This document shows, one piece after another, positions 17,656 through 26,202 of a DNA stretch of 64,000 nt. The notes beneath the pieces were generated by a model. That model had not been told where the DNA came from. It did no database searches and saw only the letters and a program-made list of their open reading frames with translations. The stretch is from the NCBI GenBank assembly GCA_947492995.1, contig CANLOU010000003.1, forward strand, positions 558,001-622,000, written 5' to 3'. The DNA comes from an uncultured Litoreibacter sp. GTDB lineage: Bacteria > Pseudomonadota > Alphaproteobacteria > Rhodobacterales > Rhodobacteraceae. How positions within the stretch are numbered: position 1 is the stretch's first letter; each line of letters opens with the position of its first letter. A program made the position numbers and the translations under genes.

Positions 17656-18816
17656 ATGGCGGAGAAGCTCACGCAAGGCATCATCAACAAGGTCGGCGAC
17701 GACCACCCCAAGGGGACCCAGCTCCACGACGCGGAGGTGCCGGGCCTGCGGGTGGTCGTCGGAAGCAAGTCCAGCAGCTACAAGTTCGTGGGCAGAACCA
17801 ACGACGGGTCGAAGCGATACGTCTCGGTCGTCATAGGCCGGACGTCCGAGGTCAGCCTGCGGTCGGCCAGGGACCGCGCAGGAGAGCTCCGACTGTCTCT
17901 GCGACGCGGTATCGACCCGAGGTCGCCGAAGGCCTCTGTGCTGAGCGTGGGAGACGCGCTGAACCGATACCTAGAGGGCCGGGGCGACGAGCTGAGCCCG
18001 CGGACGGTCAACTGGTATCGCCAGAAGATGGAGGGCCCGCTGTCGGGCCTCCGCAAGACGCCCGCCGACAAGGTGGACCGGGAGACGGTGCGGGCGCTCC
18101 ACGAGCGCCTCACGATGCAGAGCGGGGCCTACGGCGCGAACGGTGGCATGCGGGTGCTCAAGCTGATCCTGAACGACGTCGCGCGCACCCACGACCTGCC
18201 GCCCAACCCCGTCACCCGCGGCGTGAGGATGAACAAAGAGAAGGCGCGCGACTGGGCGGTCGGTCCCGACGAGATGCCCGACCTGTGGGCCGCGTTGGAT
18301 CGAATGGAGGACCGGACGCGGCGTGCCTGTTGGCTCCTGATGCTGACCACGGGCCTTCGGTCGGGCAACGCTCGCTCGGTCAGGTGGGAGCACGTGGACG
18401 GCGACGTCCTGTTCGTCCCGAAGGCGAAGTCAGGGCGCAGCTTCAGTCTGCCGCTACCCAAGATCGTCGTGGATGCCTTGGCAGAAGTCAAAGAATTGAA
18501 TGCCATGCTGGAGAGCGATTTCGCGTTCCCATCGCCTACGAGCATATCGGGCCACATCGAACAGATGTCGCGGACGCAGGGCTTCCCCTACGCGCCCAAC
18601 CAGATGCGGCACACCTACCGGACCCACGCCCTCGAGGCTGGCGTCGACTTCCAGTCGATCACGATGCTGATGGACCACGCCAACACCCACGTGTCGTTCA
18701 ACTACGTGACACGCGCCCACCTTATGGGTCACCTGCGCGAGTGTCAGGACGGCATCGCTGCGCGCCTCCAATCCTTTCGGACGGGCGTCGTCGCATCCCT
18801 ATCAGACGCGGCTTGA
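17656..18816 (+). CDS. int: Tyrosine integrase of the tRNA-Leu element
   Basis: A 386-residue tyrosine recombinase of the P4-like Arm-DUF4102 type by its N-terminus (ITNKV-like start, then LRVVVGSKSSSYKF). The catalytic residues are visible: Arg235 in TTGLRSGNARSVRW, a lysine in PKAKSGRSFSLPL, Arg318 in NQMRHTYRTHA (the usual histidine two residues earlier is Asn), and nucleophile Tyr350 in SFNYVTR. ATG 17656 follows GAGGAG; the open frame to 17533 lacks a ribosome site. It lies 147 bp inside attL and reads inward. Confidence 0.93.
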   Translation: MAEKLTQGIINKVGDDHPKGTQLHDAEVPGLRVVVGSKSSSYKFVGRTNDGSKRYVSVVIGRTSEVSLRSARDRAGELRLSLRRGIDPRSPKASVLSVGDALNRYLEGRGDELSPRTVNWYRQKMEGPLSGLRKTPADKVDRETVRALHERLTMQSGAYGANGGMRVLKLILNDVARTHDLPPNPVTRGVRMNKEKARDWAVGPDEMPDLWAALDRMEDRTRRACWLLMLTTGLRSGNARSVRWEHVDGDVLFVPKAKSGRSFSLPLPKIVVDALAEVKELNAMLESDFAFPSPTSISGHIEQMSRTQGFPYAPNQMRHTYRTHALEAGVDFQSITMLMDHANTHVSFNYVTRAHLMGHLRECQDGIAARLQSFRTGVVASLSDAA

Positions 18817-18824
18817 AACGAGCA

Positions 18825-18858
18825 GAGGCGCGCCAGACCAACCCAGCCGGCGCGCCTC
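18825..18858 (+). terminator. Hairpin after the integrase
   Basis: A perfect 10-bp stem GAGGCGCGCC/GGCGCGCCTC with a 14-nt loop starts 9 bp after the integrase stop. There is no T-run, so it may be a Rho-type or bidirectional boundary between the convergent integrase and minus-strand genes. Confidence 0.5.
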
Positions 18859-18957
18859 CTAGAGGGTGACTAGGCCTCATACATGGCCTCGGCGAAGGAG
18901 AGGGCACCAAGCCCATGATACCATTGCGCTACCTGGCCATGACCGGGTGACGACCGA

Positions 18958-19173
18958 TCAGTCGTCCCGCCGGTTGGCCTCCTCCTTGAAGGTCGCCTTG
19001 CGTCGGTCGACGGCAGGCGGGTATCGCGAAGTCCGTCCGTCCAGCAGCTTGTGGGCGTCGGTCTTGGTCAGCGCCTTGTGGCCCGCGAGACGTTCCCGCA
19101 CCATCTTCTCGAAGCCGCGCAGGCTGGTCTGGTTCGGATAGTCTAGGATTTCGGTGAGAGGGTGGTCGGTCAC
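18958..19173 (-). CDS. Small unknown protein of the element
   Basis: A 71-residue hydrophilic protein (start MTDHPLTEILDYPNQTSLRGFEKMV) beginning at GTG 19173, 4 bp after the stop of the preceding gene. The open frame extends to 19236, but that part overlaps the neighbour. It is rich in charged residues (RERLAGHKALTKTDAHKLLDGR) and ends the minus-strand operon. I do not recognise the family. Confidence 0.55.
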   Translation of the reverse strand: MTDHPLTEILDYPNQTSLRGFEKMVRERLAGHKALTKTDAHKLLDGRTSRYPPAVDRRKATFKEEANRRDD

Positions 19174-19177
19174 GGCC

Positions 19178-19453
19178 TCAGTCCCCCGCGAGCCGTGCGC
19201 CGGCGCGGCCCTGCGTCGGCCAGGTCGTCTGGGCACGACCGCCGACCGGCGGGTGGCCTTGGACCACGAACGGGGGCGTCGCGTCGGTCAGCTCGACCAC
19301 GGCGAAGGCGTCCAGCGTGCCGGGGGTCAGGCCTACAAGGGCGGTCCCGACGGCGCGCGCTGCCTCGGCGTCGGTGCCGTTCGCGACTAACAGGTTCACT
19401 CCGTCGGAACGGTGCTTCTCGGGTCGGTCGGCATAGAAGGCAAATAGGGGCAT
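19178..19453 (-). CDS. Small unknown protein of the element
   Basis: A 91-residue protein starting MPLFAFYADRPEKHRSDGVNLLVANGTDAEAARAVG at ATG 19453. The ATG follows the stop of the preceding gene (19458) by 4 bp, so translational coupling is likely. The first 60 residues look like a compact alpha/beta domain; the tail (GGRAQTTWPTQGRAGARL) is low complexity. No family recognised. Confidence 0.6.
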   Translation of the reverse strand: MPLFAFYADRPEKHRSDGVNLLVANGTDAEAARAVGTALVGLTPGTLDAFAVVELTDATPPFVVQGHPPVGGRAQTTWPTQGRAGARLAGD

Positions 19454-19457
19454 GGCG

Positions 19458-19955
19458 TCAGTCCTCTTCGGTCTCGGTTTCGTGGGTGTCTGTGTCGTCC
19501 TTGTCGTCGTCCTCGACGGGCTCGTCGAACTCGGCCTCCTCACGCTTCATCAGCGCCAACTTGAGGGCACGCTTGGGCGTCTGGCCGGTCTCAAAGGCTC
19601 CGTCCTCCGACAAGGCCTCAAGGGTCAGCCGGTCGGCCTCCATGATCGCCCTGTTGACCTCACGATACTCGACGCCCATCAGTGCGCCAGCGAGGTCCTG
19701 GGCGGCGAATGGGCGTTGCGCCCGGTCCAGTTGAGACAGGCGCGAGCACACGGCGGCGCCGAGCTCGTGGTCCTTGGTGGACCCGGCGAGCGCTCCGAGC
19801 GAGGCGAGCTCAGCAGGGCCGGACGCGGCCAGTTGTTCTATGAGGCGGGAGCGCCGCTCGGACCCGAGGGATTGCCGCATCAACATTTGAACGGACGACC
19901 CGTAGTGGGCGCGCGCTGACGCGAGCCGGTCGCGGACGGCCGCGAGGTCGCGCAC
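19458..19955 (-). CDS. C-terminal part of a probably frameshifted helical protein
   Basis: An open frame of 165 residues from GTG 19955. It is mostly helical (RDLAAVRDRLASARAHYGSSVQ, SERRSRLIEQLAASG) with a very acidic tail (DDDKDDTDTHETETEED). Upstream the same frame has no good start, and it overlaps the 3' end of the ORF at 19880-20227. Restoring one base near 19975 joins the two into one continuous 256-residue protein, so this is most likely the second half of one gene. Function unknown; a structural or DNA-associated role is only a guess. Confidence 0.55.
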   Translation of the reverse strand: MRDLAAVRDRLASARAHYGSSVQMLMRQSLGSERRSRLIEQLAASGPAELASLGALAGSTKDHELGAAVCSRLSQLDRAQRPFAAQDLAGALMGVEYREVNRAIMEADRLTLEALSEDGAFETGQTPKRALKLALMKREEAEFDEPVEDDDKDDTDTHETETEED

Positions 19956-20227
19956 GAGCGCGTGCCGCTCGTCGGCGGTGTTGCGCTCAGTTCGGCCTGC
20001 TTGGTGCCGACCATCCGCTTGAGCGCCTTGGCGCGTTCGTCTTGGGAGAAGTCGGCGAGGACGTCAGCCGCGTTGGTGCGGGCGTGTTCCACCTCGCCTT
20101 CGAGGTGCGCAAGCCGTTTGGTCAGCTTGGCGTGGGTGTTGCGCGAGCGGGTGATTGCCTCGCGGACGTCCGTTACGGACAGCCACGTGGTCGCCAAGCT
20201 CGGCTTCTTTCGTTTCTTGGTCGCCAT
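19880..20227 (-). CDS. N-terminal part of the frameshifted helical protein
   Basis: ATG 20227 has an AAAGGAAA ribosome site. The first ~80 residues (MATKKRKKPSLATTWLS start, then coiled-coil-like HAKLTKRLAHLEGEVEHAR and QDERAKALKRMVGTKQAEL) look genuine. The last ~30 residues (PPTSGTRSCATSRPSATGSRQR) are low quality and overlap the better frame of 19458-19955. The real gene probably runs 20227 to 19458 with a one-base loss. Confidence 0.5.
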   Translation of the reverse strand: MATKKRKKPSLATTWLSVTDVREAITRSRNTHAKLTKRLAHLEGEVEHARTNAADVLADFSQDERAKALKRMVGTKQAELSATPPTSGTRSCATSRPSATGSRQRAPTTGRPFKC

Positions 20228-20383
20228 ATCGTTTCCTTTCATCGGCATCACGTCGACGATTGGAACCTGATAGACGTGGGCTCAGCCCGGTAGGTTTCGC
20301 TCGCCCCCGCCATTGCGGGCGGTCGACCCAGCGGTCGACCTAGACGTTGACAACATGCGACCCGGCACGACGGATCGGGACCG

Positions 20384-20629
20384 TCACTCGCGTATCCCGA
20401 CTCGGTGCTCCTCCTGCTGCTCCGCGGCCATTCGTTCCCACACGTTGACGTGGCCGCGCATGTCCAACGCCCAGAACCCAGCCGCGGTGGGTCGACCGGG
20501 GAGGTCGCGGACGAGTCTCGACGCCCCGCCGATCGCGGCGCATGCCAAGGGCGCGGACGCCTCCATCGCGGCGACCATGTGGTCAGCTGCCTTCAGGTCA
20601 CGCAGCATTTGGCTTGCTTGCTTCGACAT
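20384..20629 (-). CDS. Small unknown protein of the element
   Basis: An 81-residue protein from ATG 20629, overlapping the 3' end of the terminase-like gene by 32 nt. It has a helical start (MSKQASQMLRDLKAADHMVAAMEASAPLACAAIGG by position, residues 1-35) and a charged end. The overlap with the upstream gene suggests cotranslation in the satellite operon. Not recognised. Confidence 0.5.
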   Translation of the reverse strand: MSKQASQMLRDLKAADHMVAAMEASAPLACAAIGGASRLVRDLPGRPTAAGFWALDMRGHVNVWERMAAEQQEEHRVGIRE

Positions 20630-21080
20630 CGAGATACCTCTCCAAGAGTTCGACCAGCTTCGTCCGGTCGTCGGGTTCCATGCGGGCGAACACGCGGGGG
20701 TCCAGCCCGCCCGGTCCGTCGTTCGGTCCTGCGCTCTCAGACAGCGCCAGAAAGCCGTTGAGGCGCTCCGGCCATCTGAACTTGAGCAGGACTTCGATGA
20801 GGCGGTCGGAGGGCGTCACGGGATCAAGAGAGCGCTCGAAGGCGGGTCCGAGCACGCCGTGGAAGGCCGCGTCCATCGCCTGTTGGTAGCGGTCGCCGAA
20901 GTCGACGTCCCGCTTGCGGTGGTCGTGGATCGTGCGGACGCCGATGCCCAGCTCCTTGGCGGCGAGCCCAGGAGACCCCGTCTGGCCGACGACCTCCAAC
21001 ACCCGCTCGGCCACCTGTGGCGACCACACGCGGTCGCGCTCGGGTCTGCGGGCAATCTCGGCTCTTGGCTTCTTGGTCAC
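20598..21080 (-). CDS. Phage small-terminase-like HTH protein
   Basis: A 160-residue protein from GTG 21080, which follows a perfect AGGAGG. Residues about 20-55 form an HTH (RVLEVVGQTGSPGLAAKEL, then GVRTIHDHRKRDVDFGDRY). A helical part follows with SDRLIEVLLKFRWPERLNG, which matches the LLxxLKAxRPExYR-like signature of phage TerS proteins. Satellites use such proteins to redirect helper-phage packaging. No large terminase is present, consistent with a helper-dependent element. An ordinary HTH regulator is the alternative. Confidence 0.6.
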   Translation of the reverse strand: MTKKPRAEIARRPERDRVWSPQVAERVLEVVGQTGSPGLAAKELGIGVRTIHDHRKRDVDFGDRYQQAMDAAFHGVLGPAFERSLDPVTPSDRLIEVLLKFRWPERLNGFLALSESAGPNDGPGGLDPRVFARMEPDDRTKLVELLERYLDVEASKPNAA

Positions 21081-21367
21081 GGCTTCGCCTCCTGTGTCTA
21101 TGCGCACCGTGCACCCGAAACCGCCCATCGCGAGCCCGCACTCGCATCTCGGCATGGCCCGAGGTCGGGCCAGACGACACGGCGCGACACTAAGGCATTG
21201 GAACGGTTGCGCTAAAGGAGTGCGACCATGGGACTACCAGTCATTCGGTCGGCAATCGGGACCGTTCGGCACGCGACCACGCGCGGATCGTTCGGTATAC
21301 GCTCGCGCGCGAGGAGCACAGACGGCGCGCCTCGCGCGGCTTTTCGGTCCGACCGTCTGCGGGCAAG

Positions 21368-21703
21368 TCAGGCTGCCAGGGCGTCTGCGACGAAGACGCT
21401 CGCGCGCTTGAGGGTCTTCGCAGCGCTACGGCACCAGGGCGCGTGGGCCTCGACGAAAGCCCGTTCGTCCGGCGAGAGCGGCGTGGGGATGCTTTCGAGG
21501 CGGTCAGCGCGGCGGCGCAGATAGGAGGCCATCGTATCGGGGCCGTGCCTCATCTGGATCATCTCGACGACGTCCGCCCGGTGGCGGCGTCCACTCTCGA
21601 CCTCGCCGACGGTCGCACCCTTGGCAACGAGCGCTTCAAGAGCCATGTCAATCTCGCCGAGCACGGTGTGGCGCAGGTAGTCCAGTATCGGGTTCAGGTT
21701 CAT
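21368..21703 (-). CDS. Small unknown protein of the element
   Basis: A 111-residue protein from ATG 21703 with a strong TAGGAGG ribosome site. It is helical and charged (NLNPILDYLRHTVLGEIDMA, then VEMIQMRHGPDTMASYLRRRADRL). No family recognised. It lies just downstream (in transcription) of the iteron-rich region, so it may be the first gene of the late minus-strand operon. Confidence 0.6.
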   Translation of the reverse strand: MNLNPILDYLRHTVLGEIDMALEALVAKGATVGEVESGRRHRADVVEMIQMRHGPDTMASYLRRRADRLESIPTPLSPDERAFVEAHAPWCRSAAKTLKRASVFVADALAA

Positions 21704-21790
21704 GTCAATCCTCCTACCCCGATGATTCACCGCTGGCACCCCCTCGCAGACCAACGAATGGGGGGCGACACCTCAACTGACCAAGAGTGG

Positions 21791-22107
21791 CGGTCCGGGT
21801 GGGACCGACCGGTCCGGCTGAGCGCGCATTGTAGCTCTATATATATTTTACCCCCTATTTTCTCTCTTTTTCTTTCTCTTCATGATAATTGAAAGTTAAG
21901 CCGGCCCAGTCAGACCAGAGCCACCCCCATTGGATTTTAGGGTAGCGTTTCCAAGGCGTTGATCGGTCCGGGTGGGGGCTGCCTCACCCGGACCATGGGC
22001 GGACCGTGGCCGGACCGCCCATGTTTGATGTTGTAGCGTTGCGTAGTGCGGCCATCTGCCCCCCGAAGGGAGCGGTCTGGGCGACGGCCACCAGCCGGAC
22101 CGCCTAG
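21791..22107. other. Putative replication origin: repeated CGGTCCGG-type boxes around an AT-rich tract
   Basis: The roughly 400-bp gene-free stretch 21704-22103 contains at least seven copies of a GGTCCGG/CCGGACC box. Two share the 13-mer CGGTCCGGGTGGG (21791-21803 and 21964-21976) and an inverted CACCCGGACC is at 21985-21994; others are near 21811, 22000, 22010 and 22094. Between them is an AT-rich, strand-biased tract (about 21838-21896). Iterons plus an AT-rich unwinding tract next to a primase-helicase gene are what a satellite origin would look like. Repressor operators are the alternative. Confidence 0.5.
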
Positions 22108-23861
22108 TCGTCCGCGAGGAGCGACATCCCAGCGACGCTGTGCACCCGCTCGCCGTTAACCCTGGGTCGGCAGTTGTCGAAGGTCAGACCCACCGTCCGC
22201 AGGTCCTTGAAGAAGTGCCCCATGGTGCCGGTGTAGGTAAGGCACTCGTCCTCCATCCATTCGGTGAACGCCCACCAGACGTCGGCCTTCGCGGTGACGA
22301 CGCCGGGGGCCTGTTTGAGCCGCTTGCGGGCGAACGCCTTCACGGGGCTCGCGAGGCCGACGGCCTCCTTGAGCTCCGCGGCGGACGACGCGGGCTGGAC
22401 GAAGTGGCCGCGCGACCGGAGGCGTGCGAGGCCTTCTAGCGCCCAATTGAGGATGCCGGGGAGCTCATGTTCGAGCTTCCGCTGAAGGCCCGGGTCCTCG
22501 CGTCTGAGGAAGCTCACGTGGCCGCGCAGCAGGATCAACCGCGCCACGATCGCGCCGGACGTGTCGCGGAACTGTGGCACCTCGTTGGACAGGATCAGGG
22601 AGCGCGTGCTCAGCCGCCCCTCCCACGGCTCCTTGAACTTCCGGTTCACCGAGACCTCGTCCTCGCCGGAGATGCGGAGGAGGTTCTCGGAAAGCGTGGC
22701 CGGGTCGGAGTTCCGGCCCATCCGCATGTCTGAGATGGTCGCGAGCGTCTTCCCGATGAGGCCTTGCAGTCCGAACTCGCCGCGCGACAGGTTGCCCGCC
22801 GTCGGCGAGGTGTAGTTCCCCTTGCCGAGAAGCGACTGGACCACACGGCTGACGGTGCCCTTGCCCGAACGGGTCGGGCCGACCATGCAGAAGACCTTCT
22901 GCTGCGAGGTGTCCTGCGTCAGCAGGTAGCCGACGACCTCTTGCAGCGTTTCCCGGACCTCAGCGTCGTCGGAGAACACCTCCTCCAAGAATGTGAGCCA
23001 TCGTGCGGGTGGCGGCGCGTCGGGGTCGTAGACCACGGGGGAGGCATTGCGGTTGACGAACCGTGGGTCCGGCGGCAGGAGCGCGCCGCTCGCGAGGTTG
23101 AGCAAGCCGTTTCTGACCGCGAGCAGGTCGGCGGGGTCCGGGTCACATTCGCGGCGCGGTAGCCATGCGGGGAGGACACGCGGTCCCTGCCGTTGAGCGG
23201 ACGCAGCTGCCGTGACGTTCGACACGAGGGCGCTGTCGGCGACCAGCCTCTTGTCCTCGTTGCCCTTGCGGTATGGTCGACCGTCCGCCCATTTCCAGAC
23301 GCGGGACGCGAAGGCCTCTTGCTCCTCCTCGACGTATGAGTTGAGGCTTGTATCGTAGCGCAGCCAGTCTCCGTTGCTGCGCACCACCGCGTGGCCGTCG
23401 AGCATCGCGCTCGCCACGGCCATTGGCGTGACGCTGACCAGTCTGGTCGGAAGCGGTGGCCTAGCGTCCAACCCGCCATCTGGCACCTCCGCGTCCTCGA
23501 TGTCCGCGAAGTCCTCCTCCGCAGAGGTCCGTGGGATTGTCGCCTCCCCACCTGCCGCGATGACCCACTTGTATAGGGTCCGCTCAGTCACGCGTCGCCC
23601 CTTATCGTCAGCGTGGAGGCTGTCCCAGCGACGCCCCACGATCCATTCGTCGTCGGCATACTTCGGGTCGGAAGTGGACCAAGCGACGAACTCTTCGCGA
23701 CCGGCTCCGCCCGTGGCGTGGTGGCAGGACATCATCAGCGTCAGCCATCGGTCCTGGTCTCCATAGTCCGTCGGGTCAAGTGTGCCGAGCATATGGTCGA
23801 GCTCTTCGGGCGTCACCGAGCCGACCTCAGAAGTCCCGACAGCCTCCGGCCTGGTCAGCAC
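22104..23861 (-). CDS. Primase C-terminal / D5-like helicase part of phage-plasmid primase
   Basis: 585 open codons. Residues about 20-90 match a PriCT-2 domain (DQDRWLTLMMSCHHATGG, then YADDEWIVGRRWDSL). The rest is a P4/D5-type superfamily 3 helicase with Walker A GPTRSGKGT (Lys334) and the downstream SNEVPQFRD sensor region. It replicates the element. The frame continues upstream in register with the prim-pol domain if one base is restored near 24010, so this is the C-terminal portion of a 796-codon gene starting at 24490. Confidence 0.8.
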   Translation of the reverse strand: MLTRPEAVGTSEVGSVTPEELDHMLGTLDPTDYGDQDRWLTLMMSCHHATGGAGREEFVAWSTSDPKYADDEWIVGRRWDSLHADDKGRRVTERTLYKWVIAAGGEATIPRTSAEEDFADIEDAEVPDGGLDARPPLPTRLVSVTPMAVASAMLDGHAVVRSNGDWLRYDTSLNSYVEEEQEAFASRVWKWADGRPYRKGNEDKRLVADSALVSNVTAAASAQRQGPRVLPAWLPRRECDPDPADLLAVRNGLLNLASGALLPPDPRFVNRNASPVVYDPDAPPPARWLTFLEEVFSDDAEVRETLQEVVGYLLTQDTSQQKVFCMVGPTRSGKGTVSRVVQSLLGKGNYTSPTAGNLSRGEFGLQGLIGKTLATISDMRMGRNSDPATLSENLLRISGEDEVSVNRKFKEPWEGRLSTRSLILSNEVPQFRDTSGAIVARLILLRGHVSFLRREDPGLQRKLEHELPGILNWALEGLARLRSRGHFVQPASSAAELKEAVGLASPVKAFARKRLKQAPGVVTAKADVWWAFTEWMEDECLTYTGTMGHFFKDLRTVGLTFDNCRPRVNGERVHSVAGMSLLADD

Positions 23862-24490
23862 CGAGACCAGTTTCGTCGGGGCCTCTGCGGTGACCGCGTC
23901 GTCCAGAGGGCCGAGCTCAAGCCGGTAGGTCTTGCGCGTCTCGGGGTGGACCGATCCTGGCGCGACAACCTGCCTGCCGAGCGTCTTGAACTCGACGCCT
24001 GGGTAGTCTCCAGCATTTCTACGACCAAGACGCCTGCGGGCTTCGTCAGGTAGATGTGCGAGCCGCCGCCGCCCGTGACGACCCGCGGGTGGGTCGAGAG
24101 GCCGAAGTCGGCGACCAGCCGCGCGAGCGCGTCGTCGCCGTCGGCATAATTGCGAGGATCAGCGTCGACCACGAGGTCGGTCGCGCGCAATCGCACGCCG
24201 ACGTTGCAACCGCCGACCATGTGTTCGACCGCCCCGTCGAGGTCCAGCGGATCGGCCCTGCACCAACCCGGTCGCAGGGGTGCCTTGCCGACGGCGCGCC
24301 CCTTGCGGTCGAGGGCGTCGGGCGCGTTTAGGGATATCAGCTCCATGCCGGCTTCGAACAAGGGTGCCAGGTGCGCTCGTGCCGCCGCATGGTCGTCGCG
24401 TGGCTTTTGGTCGAGCCTCTCTTCTGTGACTGCTTGGACGGCCGCGTCCCCCACCGGGGCGCGGCCTTCTTCGTTCGGGAGGTCGGTCAT
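23855..24490 (-). pseudogene. Prim-pol N-terminal part of the same primase, separated by a one-base frameshift
   Basis: From ATG 24490 the protein has a bifunctional primase/polymerase (prim-pol) domain: LVVDADPRNYADGDDA with the catalytic DxD-type acid pair and PRVVTGGGGSHIYLTKPAG. After about residue 160 the frame becomes meaningless, while another frame continues YPGVEFKTLGRQVVAPGSV, the normal next prim-pol motif, into 22104-23861. The total length is one base short of 796 codons, so a single-base deletion in CTGGAGACTACC near 24010 explains the split. The start overlaps the stop of the AlpA-like gene (ATGA). Confidence 0.75.
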
Positions 24491-24726
24491 CGCATCGCCT
24501 CCACCCGATTAGACGCCATGAAGGCGCGCAGGTCGGCGACGGAATAGAGCACCTTGCGCCCCACTTTGTGGTAGTCCGGCCCGCCGCCCTTGCTGCGCCA
24601 CAGGTCCAGTTGCACCTTCGACATTCCCATGAACTCCGCCGCCTGCGGGACGTCCAGATACTCCTTGGACGGCGCGGTCAGCGCGGCCTCTATCCGGTCC
24701 AGTCGTTCCTCTATTCTCGCTTCCAT
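24487..24726 (-). CDS. AlpA/excisionase-like HTH protein
   Basis: A 79-residue protein: a short helical lead (ARIEERLDRIEAAL) and then a MerR-like HTH_17 domain (YLDVPQAAEFMGMSKVQLDLWRSKGGGPDYHKVG, ending VLYSVADLRAFM). This form is used by phage and satellite excisionases and AlpA-type regulators. Its stop overlaps the primase ATG. It heads the minus-strand operon and faces the DUF3800 gene across a 237-bp divergent, AT-rich control region. Confidence 0.8.
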   Translation of the reverse strand: MEARIEERLDRIEAALTAPSKEYLDVPQAAEFMGMSKVQLDLWRSKGGGPDYHKVGRKVLYSVADLRAFMASNRVEAMR

Positions 24727-24963
24727 CGTCTACTCCTCGCGTTGGTATCAGCGATTCGTAGACCGTCTCTCGCCATATGGGACCTATGATTTCTCCGGCG
24801 GTTCAATCGGACCACCATGGCATTCGTTTTTACTAGCATTGAGGTATGGAAAAATGATACTTGGAACGCCCAGCGAGTTTGAACTCGATCGCATAGAAGC
24901 CGACTTTCATCTAACCTCTGGCCAAGATTTACTCCAAACTACTTTTGAATTGGAATTTCATCG

Positions 24964-26094
24964 ATGTTGCTTGCTTGTGATGAGGCTGGATTTACTGGGC
25001 CCGATTTGTTGGCCAAAGACCAGCGATATTTTGCGTTTGCTTCAGTCAACATCTCGGATGACGAGGCTTGGCTGCTGATTGAAGCCGCCCGCAATGCACA
25101 CCCTGTCCAAATGCCCGAACTTAAGGCTTCAAAACTCATGGGTAGCAATCAAGGTCGCAGATTGATTTCAAATCTGGTAGAAAATCTAGATGGCCGATTT
25201 GCTATTAACGCTCACGATAAACTACTGGCGCTGTGTGGATGGGTTTTCGAGTACGTGTTTGAGCCTGTATTCCAAGATGACCCAGACGTCTTTTATGAAA
25301 AAGAATTCCATCAGTTTATCGCTATGTACTGCTACCTTTGGTTTCAAAGTGACAGCCCCGAGGTAAAGGCTACACTTGCAGAATTCCAAGATATGATGCG
25401 CTCGAAAGACTTGGCGAAAGCCCCTTCGCTTTTTGCTTGCACTGATCAAGTAGCGACAGCTCGACCGCACCCCTTCGATCTCATTCGTCGATTTGCAACT
25501 GCCCATCGCAAAATCATAGCCAAGGAAATTTTAGAAGTTCAGCATCACACTTCTGACAAAGGAACCTGGACCCTCGATCTTTCGGCATCGGGTCTGTGGA
25601 GTCATCTCAATCATTGGGGCCAAAACAAAGAACCACTGACTGTCATCTGTGATGATAGTAAGCCGTTGCGATCTATCGCCGATCAACTCGACGGTGATGC
25701 GATGGACGCCGCTATGGTTCGAGCTCGTAAGATGAAACCAGATGATCCATTGGGATGGCAAATGTCCGAACCAGTCATATTTGCTGACTCGCGCGCCCAT
25801 CCCTCAGTTCAGCTCGCAGACATTCTTGCGAGCACGGTAGTGCATTGCCACACCAATGGGATGCCGAAGGGATTTGAAGCCACGGCTCACATTCTAGACA
25901 ATGGAATGTTGAAGGATTCTATCTTTCCAGATTTAGACCGAGTGCAACTTAATCACGACCCTGTAAAAGTTCACTATGCTGTGCTGTATGAACTTGTTGC
26001 ACAAGCCGAAGGTGGCGGCACAGGGGTTCCAATCGAAGCGTTCTTTGATCTTACAGAGAAAGCAATTGCATCCGGGGAACTAGTTCTGGACTAG
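24964..26094 (+). CDS. DUF3800 domain protein, candidate defence effector
   Basis: A 376-residue protein whose start MLLACDEAGFTGPDL holds the DUF3800 acidic motif (Asp6-Glu7). It ends with the family's second motif in HPSVQLADILASTVV, with an intervening DDSKPL strand. DUF3800 has an RNase H-like fold with conserved acids and recurs in mobile elements and defence islands, so a nuclease role is plausible but unproven. GC is clearly lower than in the satellite genes next to it. ATG 24964 has a weak GGAA site. It is convergent with the methyltransferase. Confidence 0.8.
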   Translation: MLLACDEAGFTGPDLLAKDQRYFAFASVNISDDEAWLLIEAARNAHPVQMPELKASKLMGSNQGRRLISNLVENLDGRFAINAHDKLLALCGWVFEYVFEPVFQDDPDVFYEKEFHQFIAMYCYLWFQSDSPEVKATLAEFQDMMRSKDLAKAPSLFACTDQVATARPHPFDLIRRFATAHRKIIAKEILEVQHHTSDKGTWTLDLSASGLWSHLNHWGQNKEPLTVICDDSKPLRSIADQLDGDAMDAAMVRARKMKPDDPLGWQMSEPVIFADSRAHPSVQLADILASTVVHCHTNGMPKGFEATAHILDNGMLKDSIFPDLDRVQLNHDPVKVHYAVLYELVAQAEGGGTGVPIEAFFDLTEKAIASGELVLD

Positions 26095-26202
26095 TTATTT
26101 GAGCGTCCAAATTTTCGCTTTCATTAAATCACCATGCCCCGTCAGTGCGAGCAAGGTTTAGAAGCAATTAAGATGCTAGCCTCGAGAAGCGTCAAAAGCG
26201 TC

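Noticed and set aside
21228-21524. Plus-strand ORF with an AAAGGAG site before ATG 21228
   Set aside because: The ribosome site is good, but the product is Arg/Ser/Ala-rich low complexity and half of it is antisense to the better supported gene at 21368-21703.
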